From an uncultured Desulfuromonadales bacterium (GTDB lineage: Bacteria; Desulfobacterota; Desulfuromonadia; Desulfuromonadales; Geopsychrobacteraceae), in assembly GCA_947259685.1 (NCBI GenBank), contig CAMYNC010000075.1, positions 1 to 39,858 of the forward strand: a DNA stretch of 39,858 nt, read 5' to 3'. Below the pieces are notes generated by a model, which saw nothing but the letters and a program-made list of their open reading frames with translations, was not told the origin of the DNA and made no database searches. Of the stretch, positions 8,704 to 16,832 are shown piece by piece. The translations under genes were made by a program, and so were the position numbers. The first letter of the stretch is position 1; each line of letters opens with the position of its first letter.

Positions 8704-10398
8704 ATGTTCAATCCGTTCGAGCACCTTGGCCCGAAACGACTGGCCCTTTTGGAGTCATCATGGGCGCATCTGTTCCGGGAGGAGATACTCCACAAGCTGC
8801 CGGTAGAGAAGCTCTTTCCTTTGTTCAGTGAGCATTCTGGTCGGCGTACCAAGGAACTGTATGCCATGCTGGGCATTGTCCTTTTGCAGCAGCAGTTGGA
8901 TCTGACCGATGAAGAGGCGATTCAGCAGTTCTCCTTCAATATCATGTGGCACTATGCGCTGAATGTCTCCGACAAATCGGACTTCAGCTCCTATGTCTCC
9001 CCCCGCACTCTCTGGAACATGCGGGATATCGTCGGCAGGCTTGGCCTGGAAGAGTCGATCTTTGAAAATGTTTCTAGCGCGCTCACGAAGCTCTTTGATC
9101 TTGATCCGTCAAAGCAGCGTCTGGATTCGGTCCACATCTTTTCCAATATGGCCCATCTGGGCAGAATCCGGTTGTTTGTCCGCACCATCCGGAAGTTCCT
9201 GGTCAACCTCAAGCGCCATCGCGCTGACCTGTACGAGGAGCTTGGTGATGTCGCCATCCGGTATGAGGAGAAAAACGACGGACGGTTTGCCGTGAAGCCC
9301 AGCGAATCATCCCGGACGCTCCAGGAAGTCGGCAACGACTGCTTTCTGCTGGTGGAGCGGTTCAAGGATCAGGGCGCCGTTGTTTCCATGTCCAGTTATC
9401 AGCTTCTGGTGCGGTTGTTCAATGAGCAGTGTGTGCTTGAAAAAATCGCTGCCGCCACGCAGGTGATCATCAAATCGAACAAGGAAGTACCCTCCGATTC
9501 GCTGCAGAACCCATCAGACCCCGATGCCGGCTATTGCGGCCACAAAGGGAAAGGGTTCCAGGTGCAGGTGATGGAGACCTATTCACCAGACAAGAGCCAG
9601 CCGAATCTGATCACCCACGTCAAGGTTGAGGCGGCTCACGAGAACGACGCCCATGCGCTGCTTCCGGCGATCGAGGATGCGGCAAAGCGGGAAATGGCAC
9701 CGACAGAACTACTGGCTGATTCCCTCTACGGCAGCGACGATAATGTGGCAAAAGCCAAAGAACTCGGTGTTGAGGTCGTCTCGCCAGCTATGGGGGCTGC
9801 GGCAGAGGGCCTTAGCCTAGCCGATTTTACCTTCACCGCTAGAGATGACCTGATCGCCTGTCCCGAAGGGCAGAAACCGCAACGGGTCAAGACCGGCAAG
9901 AAGGGCGGCAAAATCACCCACTTCGACAAAGCCACCTGCGACACCTGTCCCCGGCAATCCGACTGTCCGGTGAAGCGTGAGAAGCGCAACTCAACCATCC
10001 GTTATGACGCCAAGTCACTGCGGCTGGCCAGACGACGGGCCAAGGAGAAGACGGATTCCTTCCGCGAAGCCTACCGGTTCCGTGCCGGCGTTGAGGCCAC
10101 CATGTCCGACCTTGACCGAATCACCAGACTCAAGCATCTGCGGGTCAGGGGGATGCCTCAAGTCAGAGTGTCAGCAGTGCTGAAAGCGACGGGGCTAAAC
10201 ATTCTGCGCGCAACGACGTTCAGAAATCGCTCAAGAAGGCCGAAAAAGGGAAATGAGGGATCAACCTCATCCCAAAATGACCTTGCTGGTGCTGTCAAAG
10301 AACAAATATTACAGTTGCTGGACTCTCTTGGAGAACTGTCTGGGACATTCTGTCCAGGCAACGATCAAAACGCCGGCTTCAGGTCCCAAGTGGTGTGA
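8704..10398 (+). CDS. IS1182 family transposase
   Basis: About 564 residues, DDE-type transposase. The N-terminal part has the DUF772-like helical block of this family (KLFPLFSEHSGRRTKELYAMLGIVLLQQQLDLTDEEAI), the catalytic core has the first Asp in RLDSVHIFSN, the second in LLADSLYGSDDN, a Cys-rich insertion (ATCDTCPRQSDCPVKREKR) and the catalytic Glu segment FRAGVEATMSDLDRITRLKHLRVRGM. The frame is open from 8650, but the Met at 8704 (MFNPFEHLGPKR) matches the start usual in this family; the ribosome binding site is weak, common for transposases. The gene fills the element and stops three bases before the right repeat. Confidence 0.9.
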   Translation: MFNPFEHLGPKRLALLESSWAHLFREEILHKLPVEKLFPLFSEHSGRRTKELYAMLGIVLLQQQLDLTDEEAIQQFSFNIMWHYALNVSDKSDFSSYVSPRTLWNMRDIVGRLGLEESIFENVSSALTKLFDLDPSKQRLDSVHIFSNMAHLGRIRLFVRTIRKFLVNLKRHRADLYEELGDVAIRYEEKNDGRFAVKPSESSRTLQEVGNDCFLLVERFKDQGAVVSMSSYQLLVRLFNEQCVLEKIAAATQVIIKSNKEVPSDSLQNPSDPDAGYCGHKGKGFQVQVMETYSPDKSQPNLITHVKVEAAHENDAHALLPAIEDAAKREMAPTELLADSLYGSDDNVAKAKELGVEVVSPAMGAAAEGLSLADFTFTARDDLIACPEGQKPQRVKTGKKGGKITHFDKATCDTCPRQSDCPVKREKRNSTIRYDAKSLRLARRRAKEKTDSFREAYRFRAGVEATMSDLDRITRLKHLRVRGMPQVRVSAVLKATGLNILRATTFRNRSRRPKKGNEGSTSSQNDLAGAVKEQILQLLDSLGELSGTFCPGNDQNAGFRSQVV

Positions 10399-10401
10399 GC
10401 C

Positions 10402-10418
10402 TTTTTGCGAGTGCATCA
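10402..10418 (-). repeat. Right terminal inverted repeat of the IS
   Basis: Exact reverse complement of 8595-8611, followed by TATT, the other copy of the putative target duplication. Confidence 0.9.
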
Positions 10419-10891
10419 TATTTAGCACATTGGCAGGGGGCACAGAGTTGACTCAGATATTTACTAAGCTGATAATTGCGGTGAGGGGCATGCTTGAAAA
10501 AGTGGTTCCTTATTGGCCCAGTGTCACCCCCCTCCGACACCGGGCCTCTTATTTGTTTCTTGCTCGTTACTGGAAGTGGCGATATTCAGAACATGCTTGA
10601 TCTGGCTGGCATCCTGCCCGTCAAAACAATACTGAACAGCTTACAGAACACTTTCAGCTGGGTGAGGATTTTAGGTAGAAATCAACCTGTTCCCTGTCCG
10701 ATAAGTCGACACTTGTCGGAATCAGGCCGGTCAACACTTACGATATATGAGATCAGATTTTATCCTTTTACATGTACAGACAAAGTCACGTTTAATATAT
10801 TGATCTTATTATTTTAGGATTATTAGCCTTGACTTGCTCCCCCAAATGTGAACTCGCCAGGCCCCGGCGGTTGCAGCAGAAATAATCCGTA
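10419..10891. other. Intergenic region right of the IS, no gene seen
   Basis: No convincing coding sequence. A hairpin at 10515-10546 (GGCCCAGTGTC / GACACCGGGCC, one mismatch, 10-base loop) followed by TCTTATTTGTTTCTT looks like a plus-strand terminator; it may have served the response regulator gene before the IS landed between them. An imperfect inverted repeat CCGATAAGT / ACTTGTCGG is found near 10699-10720. Confidence 0.45.
10515..10558 (+). terminator. Probable plus-strand terminator
   Basis: 11-bp stem with one mismatch and a C-rich 10-base loop, then a T-rich tail. Without the insertion sequence it would lie roughly 200 bases after the response regulator stop. Confidence 0.5.
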
Positions 10892-11716
10892 TCAGTATTT
10901 CCCGATGCTGCTGTTCGCATCCTCCATGCGCATCAATCGGACATTGTCGTTCCATTCTTTGGGCGCGCAGTAACGGAAGGCCGGTTTGGGGTCTTCGACG
11001 ACATCGACGATCAACGAGATCAACCCTTCGCGATGCTCGGCAATCACCGGACCGGTGTGAAATTGATTCTTCAGGCTGTTGGCATCATTGATTTTGATCT
11101 TTTCCGCGTCGTCGCAAAAAAGGGATTTTTCGTTGAACCAGCGGTATTTCGAGTCCACCAGGAGTTCATTGAAGCCTGTCGCGTAAGGTCCCGGCTCGAT
11201 GACCACGACCTGGATGTTGTGATGCTCAAGCTCGGCCCGCAGCGCCTCGGAGGCGACTTCCAAGGCATGCTTGGTCATGCAATAGGGACCAAAATAGGGA
11301 AGGGTAATTCTGCCGGCAATGGACGAGATATTGACAATTTTTCCCGCTCCCTTGGCCAACATGCCTTTGATCAGGCATTGGGCAAGCCCGAGGGCGCCGA
11401 AAACGTTGGTTTCGAAATTCTCCCGCACCAGATCCATCGGTATTTCCGCCAGGGGGCCGGACTCACCGATACCGGCATTATTCACCAGCACATCAACACC
11501 CCAGCATTCAGCAAGCTTATGATCCGCGGTTTTTTGCACATCGAGCTTCTCGACGCGAAGCTTAACCCCGGCGACCTCAGCCGCTTCTTTCACAGCGGTA
11601 ATTTGCGACATGATCTGCGTGGTCGCAATGACATCATGGCCACGACGCGCTAACTCGAGGGATGCGCCCAGTCCAAAACCGGAACCGGCACCTGTAATCA
11701 AAATGGTTTTCTGCAT
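10892..11716 (-). CDS. Short-chain dehydrogenase/reductase (classical SDR)
   Basis: 274 residues, cytoplasmic NAD(P)-dependent oxidoreductase. The nucleotide-binding TGAGSGFG (residues 8-15), the structural NNAG (79-82), the catalytic S132 and the YxxxK pair Y145/K149 are all present, followed by the PGPYAT motif. Substrate unknown; the sequence resembles broad-specificity SDRs acting on small carbonyls or alcohols. The ATG at 11716 is preceded by AAGGAGAG with good spacing, better than the in-frame Met at 11743. It stands alone; a 16-bp palindrome lies 49 bases upstream. Confidence 0.9.
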   Translation of the reverse strand: MQKTILITGAGSGFGLGASLELARRGHDVIATTQIMSQITAVKEAAEVAGVKLRVEKLDVQKTADHKLAECWGVDVLVNNAGIGESGPLAEIPMDLVRENFETNVFGALGLAQCLIKGMLAKGAGKIVNISSIAGRITLPYFGPYCMTKHALEVASEALRAELEHHNIQVVVIEPGPYATGFNELLVDSKYRWFNEKSLFCDDAEKIKINDANSLKNQFHTGPVIAEHREGLISLIVDVVEDPKPAFRYCAPKEWNDNVRLMRMEDANSSIGKY

Positions 11717-11764
11717 ACGTCTCTCCTTGTCCGCAACACGCATTTATGCCGTTTGTTTGGCCGC

Positions 11765-11780
11765 CTGGCCAATTGGCCAG
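11765..11780. promoter_or_regulatory. Perfect 16-bp palindrome upstream of the SDR gene
   Basis: CTGGCCAATTGGCCAG is a perfect palindrome 49-64 bases upstream of the SDR start codon, with no T tract. Its size and place fit an operator for a dimeric repressor, for example of the TetR or MarR kind often controlling SDR genes. The regulator is not in this window. Confidence 0.45.
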
Positions 11781-12077
11781 CTTTCGGGTACGCGAGGCTA
11801 TAGTTAAGATTACCAGAAGAAATATATCAGGCGATTATCGGGACGCTTCAAGGTCGTCAGGTCTGACATGATGTGGTTTCGGGACACGGCACTGAGCGCT
11901 CGCACATGATGACCGATTTGGCTTTTCAGCCGCTTTCATAGGCGGTTATACTGTAGGGCCACAATACGATTTGAATGAAGATATAACAATATTTGAGACT
12001 CCTCTCTCTGACTGGATTGAGTGCGCTATTTATCCCTCTGCAAACCTGGATCATACTGCCGGACAAAATATAAATAT
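11781..12077. other. Intergenic region, no gene seen
   Basis: Between the SDR promoter region and the terminator of the 12.2-kb gene I see no coding sequence or further clear structure. Confidence 0.4.
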
Positions 12078-12118
12078 AAAGAACGCCCCGCCTGATTTTG
12101 TTGGCTGGGGCGTTCTTT
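12078..12118 (-). terminator. Terminator of the 12.2-kb gene
   Basis: A perfect 12-bp stem (AAAGAACGCCCC / GGGGCGTTCTTT) with additional GCC/GGC pairing inside. On the minus strand it is followed by an A/T-rich tail with several T runs. It lies about 93 bases past the stop codon. Confidence 0.75.
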
Positions 12119-12211
12119 GTGCTGCGAATATTGCCTTGTAGGAATTTTATTTAACACTCCTGCTTCCCCCTAAGGTTAATGAGCCCAGGGTATGTAAATT
12201 AGCGCGCCATC

Positions 12212-13066
12212 CTATCCTGTCGGCTGCGCGAGGACCATCGGGCCGACTTGCGCCCATTCGACACGCCAATCGAACGGATCGTCTGAGTTCTTGTCCCCAT
12301 AGAAGACAGTGATATCGCTACCGCCCCGCAGTATGCCAATATCGCGAATCTCATGATCACCTTTAACAAAATTAAATGCCCAGCCAGTTAGGAAGAAGTC
12401 GGTGCGCGAAATGCTTGGAATTCTAACCCTTTCCCCTCCTTTGGCGTTCCCTCTTTCAATGCCAGTGGAAACATTCAATGAGGCGGTAGGAATGACCACG
12501 AAATCAACCAAATAGCCGAAGGTATCGTCGCCGTTCTTGTCCCTCAACGCAACATGTAAATCTTTGCCGCGGAACCAGACTCCAACTCGATCCAAGTCAT
12601 GGTCTTGGCCTCCAGTAAAGAAAAGCTTGAAGCCAACCAAACCAATGATCGGAGGGAAAAAGAAGTCGGAAGAGGAAGTCGTAGGAATTGGGAGTTTCTG
12701 GATACACTGTCCAACGCAACCGCTGACTCTAAATTGAAAACTACGAGCTCCAGGAATATTGAGGAGTGAGTGGGAGGCCTTGAAAAAAAACTCCTCCCCC
12801 GCAGGGCTGGCATCTTGCAAGGTAACATCTAATCTTCCGTCTGCAATGTTAACTGGGTTCAGATCTGCGTTCGTCGAAAGGTCCTGTGATTCTCCACCAG
12901 CCAAAACCTGAATAAGGCTTATCTCGTGATCGCTCGGTGTAGAATCACCTATATCGTAAGCAAGATAGAAACTTCTAAGTGCGGGAACTCTGTTCCTGAA
13001 CGATGGATAAGGTTGGCCGTCAGGATCGAAAGGTGTTGCGAAACCGTCTGCTGATACAGTTGCCAT
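12212..13066 (-). CDS. Unrecognised two-repeat protein
   Basis: 284 residues; I do not recognise a named family. Two parts resemble each other: around residues 170-206 (DHDLDRVGVWFRGKDLHVAL, then RDKNGDDTFGYLVDFVVI) and around residues 242-277 (DHEIRDIGILRGGSDITVFYGDKNSDDPFDWRVEWAQV). Each has an Asp/His start, a hydrophobic beta strand pair and a DKNxDDxFxxxVxxxxV block. A third, weaker DHEISLIQVLAGG is seen near residue 48. This suggests three beta-rich repeats with acidic, possibly calcium-binding turns. No signal peptide is visible (start MATVSADGFATPFDPDG). ATG at 13066 has AAGGAGAATGAT upstream. A secreted or lectin-like role is possible but not shown. Confidence 0.75.
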   Translation of the reverse strand: MATVSADGFATPFDPDGQPYPSFRNRVPALRSFYLAYDIGDSTPSDHEISLIQVLAGGESQDLSTNADLNPVNIADGRLDVTLQDASPAGEEFFFKASHSLLNIPGARSFQFRVSGCVGQCIQKLPIPTTSSSDFFFPPIIGLVGFKLFFTGGQDHDLDRVGVWFRGKDLHVALRDKNGDDTFGYLVDFVVIPTASLNVSTGIERGNAKGGERVRIPSISRTDFFLTGWAFNFVKGDHEIRDIGILRGGSDITVFYGDKNSDDPFDWRVEWAQVGPMVLAQPTG

Positions 13067-14127
13067 ATCATTCTCCTTTGGGTGTCTTTGTTTGCCGCAA
13101 TTCACTGCAGTTCTCTTCCGGGGCGGCATACCCGGCAAAACCTAATGGGTGTTGATCAGCGTTCAAATTTGACCCTGCATCGGCATCCGAGACATACAGG
13201 TGAGAAAACTTAACTAACTGCTAATGCAATGAAAATCAGAATATTGTTGGGTCAATGTTCGACCCTGATTTAATCTCTAAACGGATCGAAATTTTATGCC
13301 GATCAACAACCTTTCCTTCTTTTTAATTTGCTTTTTTATACTACAGACGCAATTACCGTTCGCTTACGGATTCTGACCAGAAAGGTCATAGTTCCATTGG
13401 GTCGAAGCGAAAAGAAATAAAAATTGGGGGAGGTGGTCAAGCTGTGGTTCGTGCCGAGAGAATTTTTCGAAAATGGTTACTGTTTGCGGACTATTATTTC
13501 TGAAGAGAATGATGGGTCGCAGGGAGAAGGTTATAGAAAGGAGCTTGGGCTATGGATGAAAACTTGAAATCAAATTTGGCGGGACTCACCCCGCTTAGCG
13601 ACTAACTTTCTATGTTCGCCCGAGAGAAAGTCAGCAAAGAGATGCGCCCCACCGTTTGCCCCTTTGGTGTACCCTCACTCCGGTGATTTCCAGCCAGCAA
13701 GGAGACGAAAATTCGCTTCGCTCAAGCAACCGTCCTTGATCTGCTGGCTGCAAATTCCCTTCGTTCGGCTGCACTCACAAGGGAGATGGATGATTCACTT
13801 CAAAAACTTACGACATCCGAGGCATGCATATGAAGAAGAACCGACCCAACCGGGGCCTACTTAAAGTCACTCGCTTGGTTCGCTTGAGTCACTCCCTCCG
13901 CTACTTTTGAACGTATGTTCAGAGTTCTATCAAATCGCGTTGATACCGTTTATTTTGACAAAGCCAAGACCGTCCCCTTGTACGACTCTTTTCCCTCCCT
14001 TCTGAGCGAGCCTTTCTGCACAAGCTATACTTATTTTTTTGAGCTTTTGCTGGCTGAACAAGTGGTTGCTGAGTAAAGGCCAGCAGCGGCAGCGAATACG
14101 ACTCATCAACAGGGGAGATAAATAATC
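13067..14127. other. One-kilobase region without a convincing gene
   Basis: No open frame here has a good ribosome binding site or recognisable product. Visible structure: a long imperfect hairpin at 13691-13750, and a short direct repeat of AGTCACTC around 13865-13895. GGTCAAG-rich and TTCGACCC-type short motifs recur around 13160-13270. The ribosome binding site AGGGGAGATAA of the next gene is at 14111-14121. Confidence 0.45.
13691..13750. other. Long imperfect hairpin
   Basis: CAGCCAGCA (13691-13699) pairs with TGCTGGCTG (13742-13750). Inside, AGGA/TCCT and CG/CG can continue the stem with small bulges. No T tract follows, so it may be a structured RNA, a remnant of a mobile element or chance. 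Confidence 0.3.
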
Positions 14128-15018
14128 ATGGGAAAAATGCTCTTGGTATTATTGGTTCTGGCTGCAGGACTTATGTCACCGACAATGAGGGTACAAGCGG
14201 AAGAGGTGACGATTACCCCGGTCCCGGTTTCTGAGCAGATCTACATGCTAACCGGCAAAGGCGGCAATCTCGGGGTGTTTATCGGTGCGGAAGGAACCTT
14301 CCTGATCGATGACCAGTTTGCTCCGCTGACGGAAAAAATCGTCGCGGCGATCAAGTCGGTCGGCGGTGATAGCCCGAAGTTTCTCATCAACACCCACTAT
14401 CATGGCGATCATACCGGTGGCAACGAGAACCTGGGCGGCAGCGGAACTCTGATTTTCTCCCACGATAATGTTCGCGAGCGGCTCAGCGCCGGCTCTTTTA
14501 TCAAGGCATTTAACATGAAGCGGGACGCGGTTCCCCCCGCCGGCTTACCGGTGGTGACCTTTTCCGAGGATATCAGTTTTCACCTCAACAGCGACCACGT
14601 TCACGCCATCCATATTCCCACCGCCCATACCGATGGCGATAGTTTCATCCATTTTGAAAACGCTAATGTGATCCACGCCGGCGATATTTTCTTCAACGGT
14701 ATCTATCCCTTTATCGATGTCAGTCATGGTGGTTCTCTGAAAGGGATGATTGCTGCGACCGACAAAATTTTAGCGCTGGCGGATGGCAATACTAAAATTA
14801 TCCCTGGCCATGGGTCCTTGGGGGATAAAGCCCAGCTGGAGACATATCGGCAGATGCTCGCGGTTGCCTATGAGCGGCTGAGAAAGTTTAAGATGGACGG
14901 GAAAACCGCCGAGGAGGCAGTCGCCGCCAAACCCTTGGCTGATCTTGAAGAAACCTGGGGCGATGGAATGTTTAAGGGTGAGCGCTGGATTGAGCTGGTT
15001 TATCCCGGAGTTTATTAA
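14128..15018 (+). CDS. Secreted metallo-beta-lactamase-fold hydrolase
   Basis: 296 residues with an N-terminal signal peptide (cleavage likely after VQA at residue 24), so periplasmic. The di-metal site of the MBL fold is complete: H90-Y-H92-G-D94-H95, H167, D186 and H228 (IPGHG). The fold resembles the MBL-fold proteins related to glyoxalase II and to the quinoprotein-relay or subclass B3 groups, but nothing fixes the substrate; a beta-lactamase activity should not be assumed. Start ATG has AGGGGAGATAA upstream. Its stop codon overlaps the stop of the convergent kinase gene by four bases. Confidence 0.9.
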   Translation: MGKMLLVLLVLAAGLMSPTMRVQAEEVTITPVPVSEQIYMLTGKGGNLGVFIGAEGTFLIDDQFAPLTEKIVAAIKSVGGDSPKFLINTHYHGDHTGGNENLGGSGTLIFSHDNVRERLSAGSFIKAFNMKRDAVPPAGLPVVTFSEDISFHLNSDHVHAIHIPTAHTDGDSFIHFENANVIHAGDIFFNGIYPFIDVSHGGSLKGMIAATDKILALADGNTKIIPGHGSLGDKAQLETYRQMLAVAYERLRKFKMDGKTAEEAVAAKPLADLEETWGDGMFKGERWIELVYPGVY

Positions 15019-16022
15019 GCTTTACCGGGAGGGAGTTTCGGCGCGTCAAGGGCTAGTTGCTGCACAACCGCGCGCGTCAGTCGCTCGCTGTAGCTGTTCA
15101 ATTTCCAGTGGCCGGGACTCCAGCCTTTGAGGAAACGGTGAAAATCGGCCCAGGCAACTGGGAACAGTGGGCGCCACTCTGCTTCCAGCGCATCGGCATC
15201 GACCGCCGGCTGGAGTCTTGCCAGTGCTTGTTTAAGGCCGGCAAAGTAGCTGTCGAGCAACCAGAGCTCCCGTCGTTCGCACTCTGCTTCGTTCAGGCAA
15301 CTGCCGATGAAGTAAGCGACATCCTGCATTCCGCAGCCGCCGCCGACATACTGAAAATCGACCGCGGCAACCTGATCGCCAGCGGGGGAAAAACAGAAGT
15401 TGGCCAGCTTGGCATCACCGTGAACCAGGGTCTGGTAGCGACTGCTGCGCAATAACTGGTCAATGGCTGACGCGGCCTGCTGCAGGGGGAGATCGGTCAG
15501 GGCGGCCAGTTCATCCGGGCGGGTCTCCAGATGCCAGTAGGTTCCCTGCGGCCAGAGACCTTCAGGTTCGCAGCCCAGAAAGCTGGCATGGAAGTTCGCC
15601 AGCCAATGCAGGCAGGCGGAGATTTCTGTGTTGCTGACCTCCTCCCGGCGCGCGGGAAAGCCGCTCTCATCGAGGTCTTCAAGAACCATCAGCGTCTCGT
15701 CGCCGCGGGTTTCCAGCGCCAGGCAGTCCGGGACCGGGCAGCCGGCAGCGCAGCGGGCACTCCAGCGGTCGTACCAGGCCATTTCAACCTCGTAGGAGCG
15801 TAGTTTTCGCACGTGCGAGCGATCGGTGTTCCAGCCGCGGGGGTGGTGTTTCAGATCGGGAAAGTGGACATGCTTGACTACAATCCGTTTTTGCTTAGAG
15901 CCAGTCAACCGGTAACGTTGAATGGTGCCGTAGCCGCTCCAAAGCTCTTGAATCACCTCGATTAATTCAATGCTGCTGGCTCCGGCCGCCTGCCGGATTA
16001 GCCTCGGGAAGTCTTCATGCAT
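15015..16022 (-). CDS. Aminoglycoside phosphotransferase/ecdysteroid kinase-like small-molecule kinase
   Basis: 335 residues with a protein-kinase-like phosphotransferase fold. The catalytic loop is H201-G-D203-AKLAN208, and the metal-binding Asp is D222 ([19 protein letters not shown]). The hinge region [11 protein letters not shown] and the [11 protein letters not shown] segment resemble the EcKinase/CHK group rather than true aminoglycoside kinases. The substrate is unknown. Its ATG overlaps the end of the YcxB-like gene by eight bases, so the two are translationally coupled. It converges on the MBL gene with overlapping stops. Confidence 0.8.
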   Translation of the reverse strand: MHEDFPRLIRQAAGASSIELIEVIQELWSGYGTIQRYRLTGSKQKRIVVKHVHFPDLKHHPRGWNTDRSHVRKLRSYEVEMAWYDRWSARCAAGCPVPDCLALETRGDETLMVLEDLDESGFPARREEVSNTEISACLHWLANFHASFLGCEPEGLWPQGTYWHLETRPDELAALTDLPLQQAASAIDQLLRSSRYQTLVHGDAKLANFCFSPAGDQVAAVDFQYVGGGCGMQDVAYFIGSCLNEAECERRELWLLDSYFAGLKQALARLQPAVDADALEAEWRPLFPVAWADFHRFLKGWSPGHWKLNSYSERLTRAVVQQLALDAPKLPPGKA

Positions 16023-16527
16023 GGCTTTTCGCTAAATTCGGCACCTCGGCCGCTTCAAGAATCTGTAAGATCCGCTTGGCGCTGCCGGCGGTCAGCACCG
16101 CTGCCGGGATGAAGAAGAAGGCATTTTGATCATGATAGAGAAGAAAGCCGGGATCCCGTTTACGGTAGCCGATAAAGTTACTCCAGGGCTGGCTGTAGCC
16201 GGAGCTTTCACTGCGCACCGAGATCTCTGCCGGTGAGACAGCCACGGTTAACTCCTTGCCGAAAAATGGGTGTCGGCAGGCTGCGCGCAGTGACTTGTAG
16301 ATCAGCAGATGTTTTGACAAAACACCGAAGAAACCGGTTGCCAGCAGCAGTGCGGCGATGACTTTCGAGTCGTAGTAACCGCCAAAGCCGAGTGAACCGA
16401 TGACAATGCAGGTGGCGCCCCAAAGATACCGAAGCTTTAACGATCGGTCGCAGCTGTAGTGGGCATCGAAAAACTGGTGCCAAAGGTCTTTCGTGAGCTG
16501 GTAGTTGATGATGATGGTTTCGGGCAT
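16015..16527 (-). CDS. YcxB-like membrane protein
   Basis: 170 residues. An N-terminal cytoplasmic segment is followed by two adjacent membrane spans (residues 36-50 and 55-75: [33 protein letters not shown]) and a C-terminal soluble domain ending in a YcxB-like pattern ([32 protein letters not shown]). YcxB-like proteins have no established function. The gene is first in a two-gene unit with the kinase gene. The ribosome binding site is weak (AGAGAAG). Confidence 0.75.
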   Translation of the reverse strand: MPETIIINYQLTKDLWHQFFDAHYSCDRSLKLRYLWGATCIVIGSLGFGGYYDSKVIAALLLATGFFGVLSKHLLIYKSLRAACRHPFFGKELTVAVSPAEISVRSESSGYSQPWSNFIGYRKRDPGFLLYHDQNAFFFIPAAVLTAGSAKRILQILEAAEVPNLAKSHA

Positions 16528-16832
16528 TTTGGGGACTTCTCTTTCGGACTTTAGGGACAGGCTGGTTTTACCCCATGCTGTCTTTATTGTCTTGGGATAA
16601 TTTGCTTACTGGTTGCTGTTTTACGAAATGCAGCTGCTTCCCGTAGGGTAAACAGGGGCGGTGCTCGAAGCAATGGAATAAACTACTGAATCTGGCGTTT
16701 CAGGTCGGCCATGAAGGTCCAGAACTTTTTTCCCTTCTTTCAACCTTTCAATTTTTCGTCATAATGTGCGATTCTAACGCCGATCTCGAAGCAGCAGAAT
16801 TTTAAGCCAAAAAGCCTCCGCCGGGAGAAAAT
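16528..16832. other. Divergent intergenic region
   Basis: Holds the promoters of the YcxB-like gene (minus) and the exonuclease-RNase H gene (plus). No further gene or clear repeat is seen. The ribosome binding site GGGAG of the plus-strand gene lies at 16823-16827. Confidence 0.4.

Larger units (their letters stand above)
8595..10418 (+). mobile_element. IS1182-type insertion sequence, complete
   Basis: 1824-bp element bounded by perfect 17-bp inverted repeats (TGATGCACTCGCAAAAA at 8595-8611, reverse complement at 10402-10418). TATT flanks it on both sides (8591-8594 and 10419-10422), consistent with a 4-bp target duplication. It contains one intact transposase gene. Both ends and the gene being intact suggest recent insertion. 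Confidence 0.9.

Noticed and set aside
13664..13864. 66-residue plus-strand frame in the gene-free kilobase
   Set aside because: It has no good ribosome binding site, its composition is not protein-like, and it overlaps the hairpin.
14128..15018. True beta-lactamase for the MBL-fold protein
   Set aside because: The metal ligands fit the whole superfamily, and nothing in the sequence points to beta-lactam hydrolysis.
15015..16022. Aminoglycoside resistance kinase
   Set aside because: The motif is shared by many small-molecule kinases, and the sequence looks closer to the EcKinase-like group.
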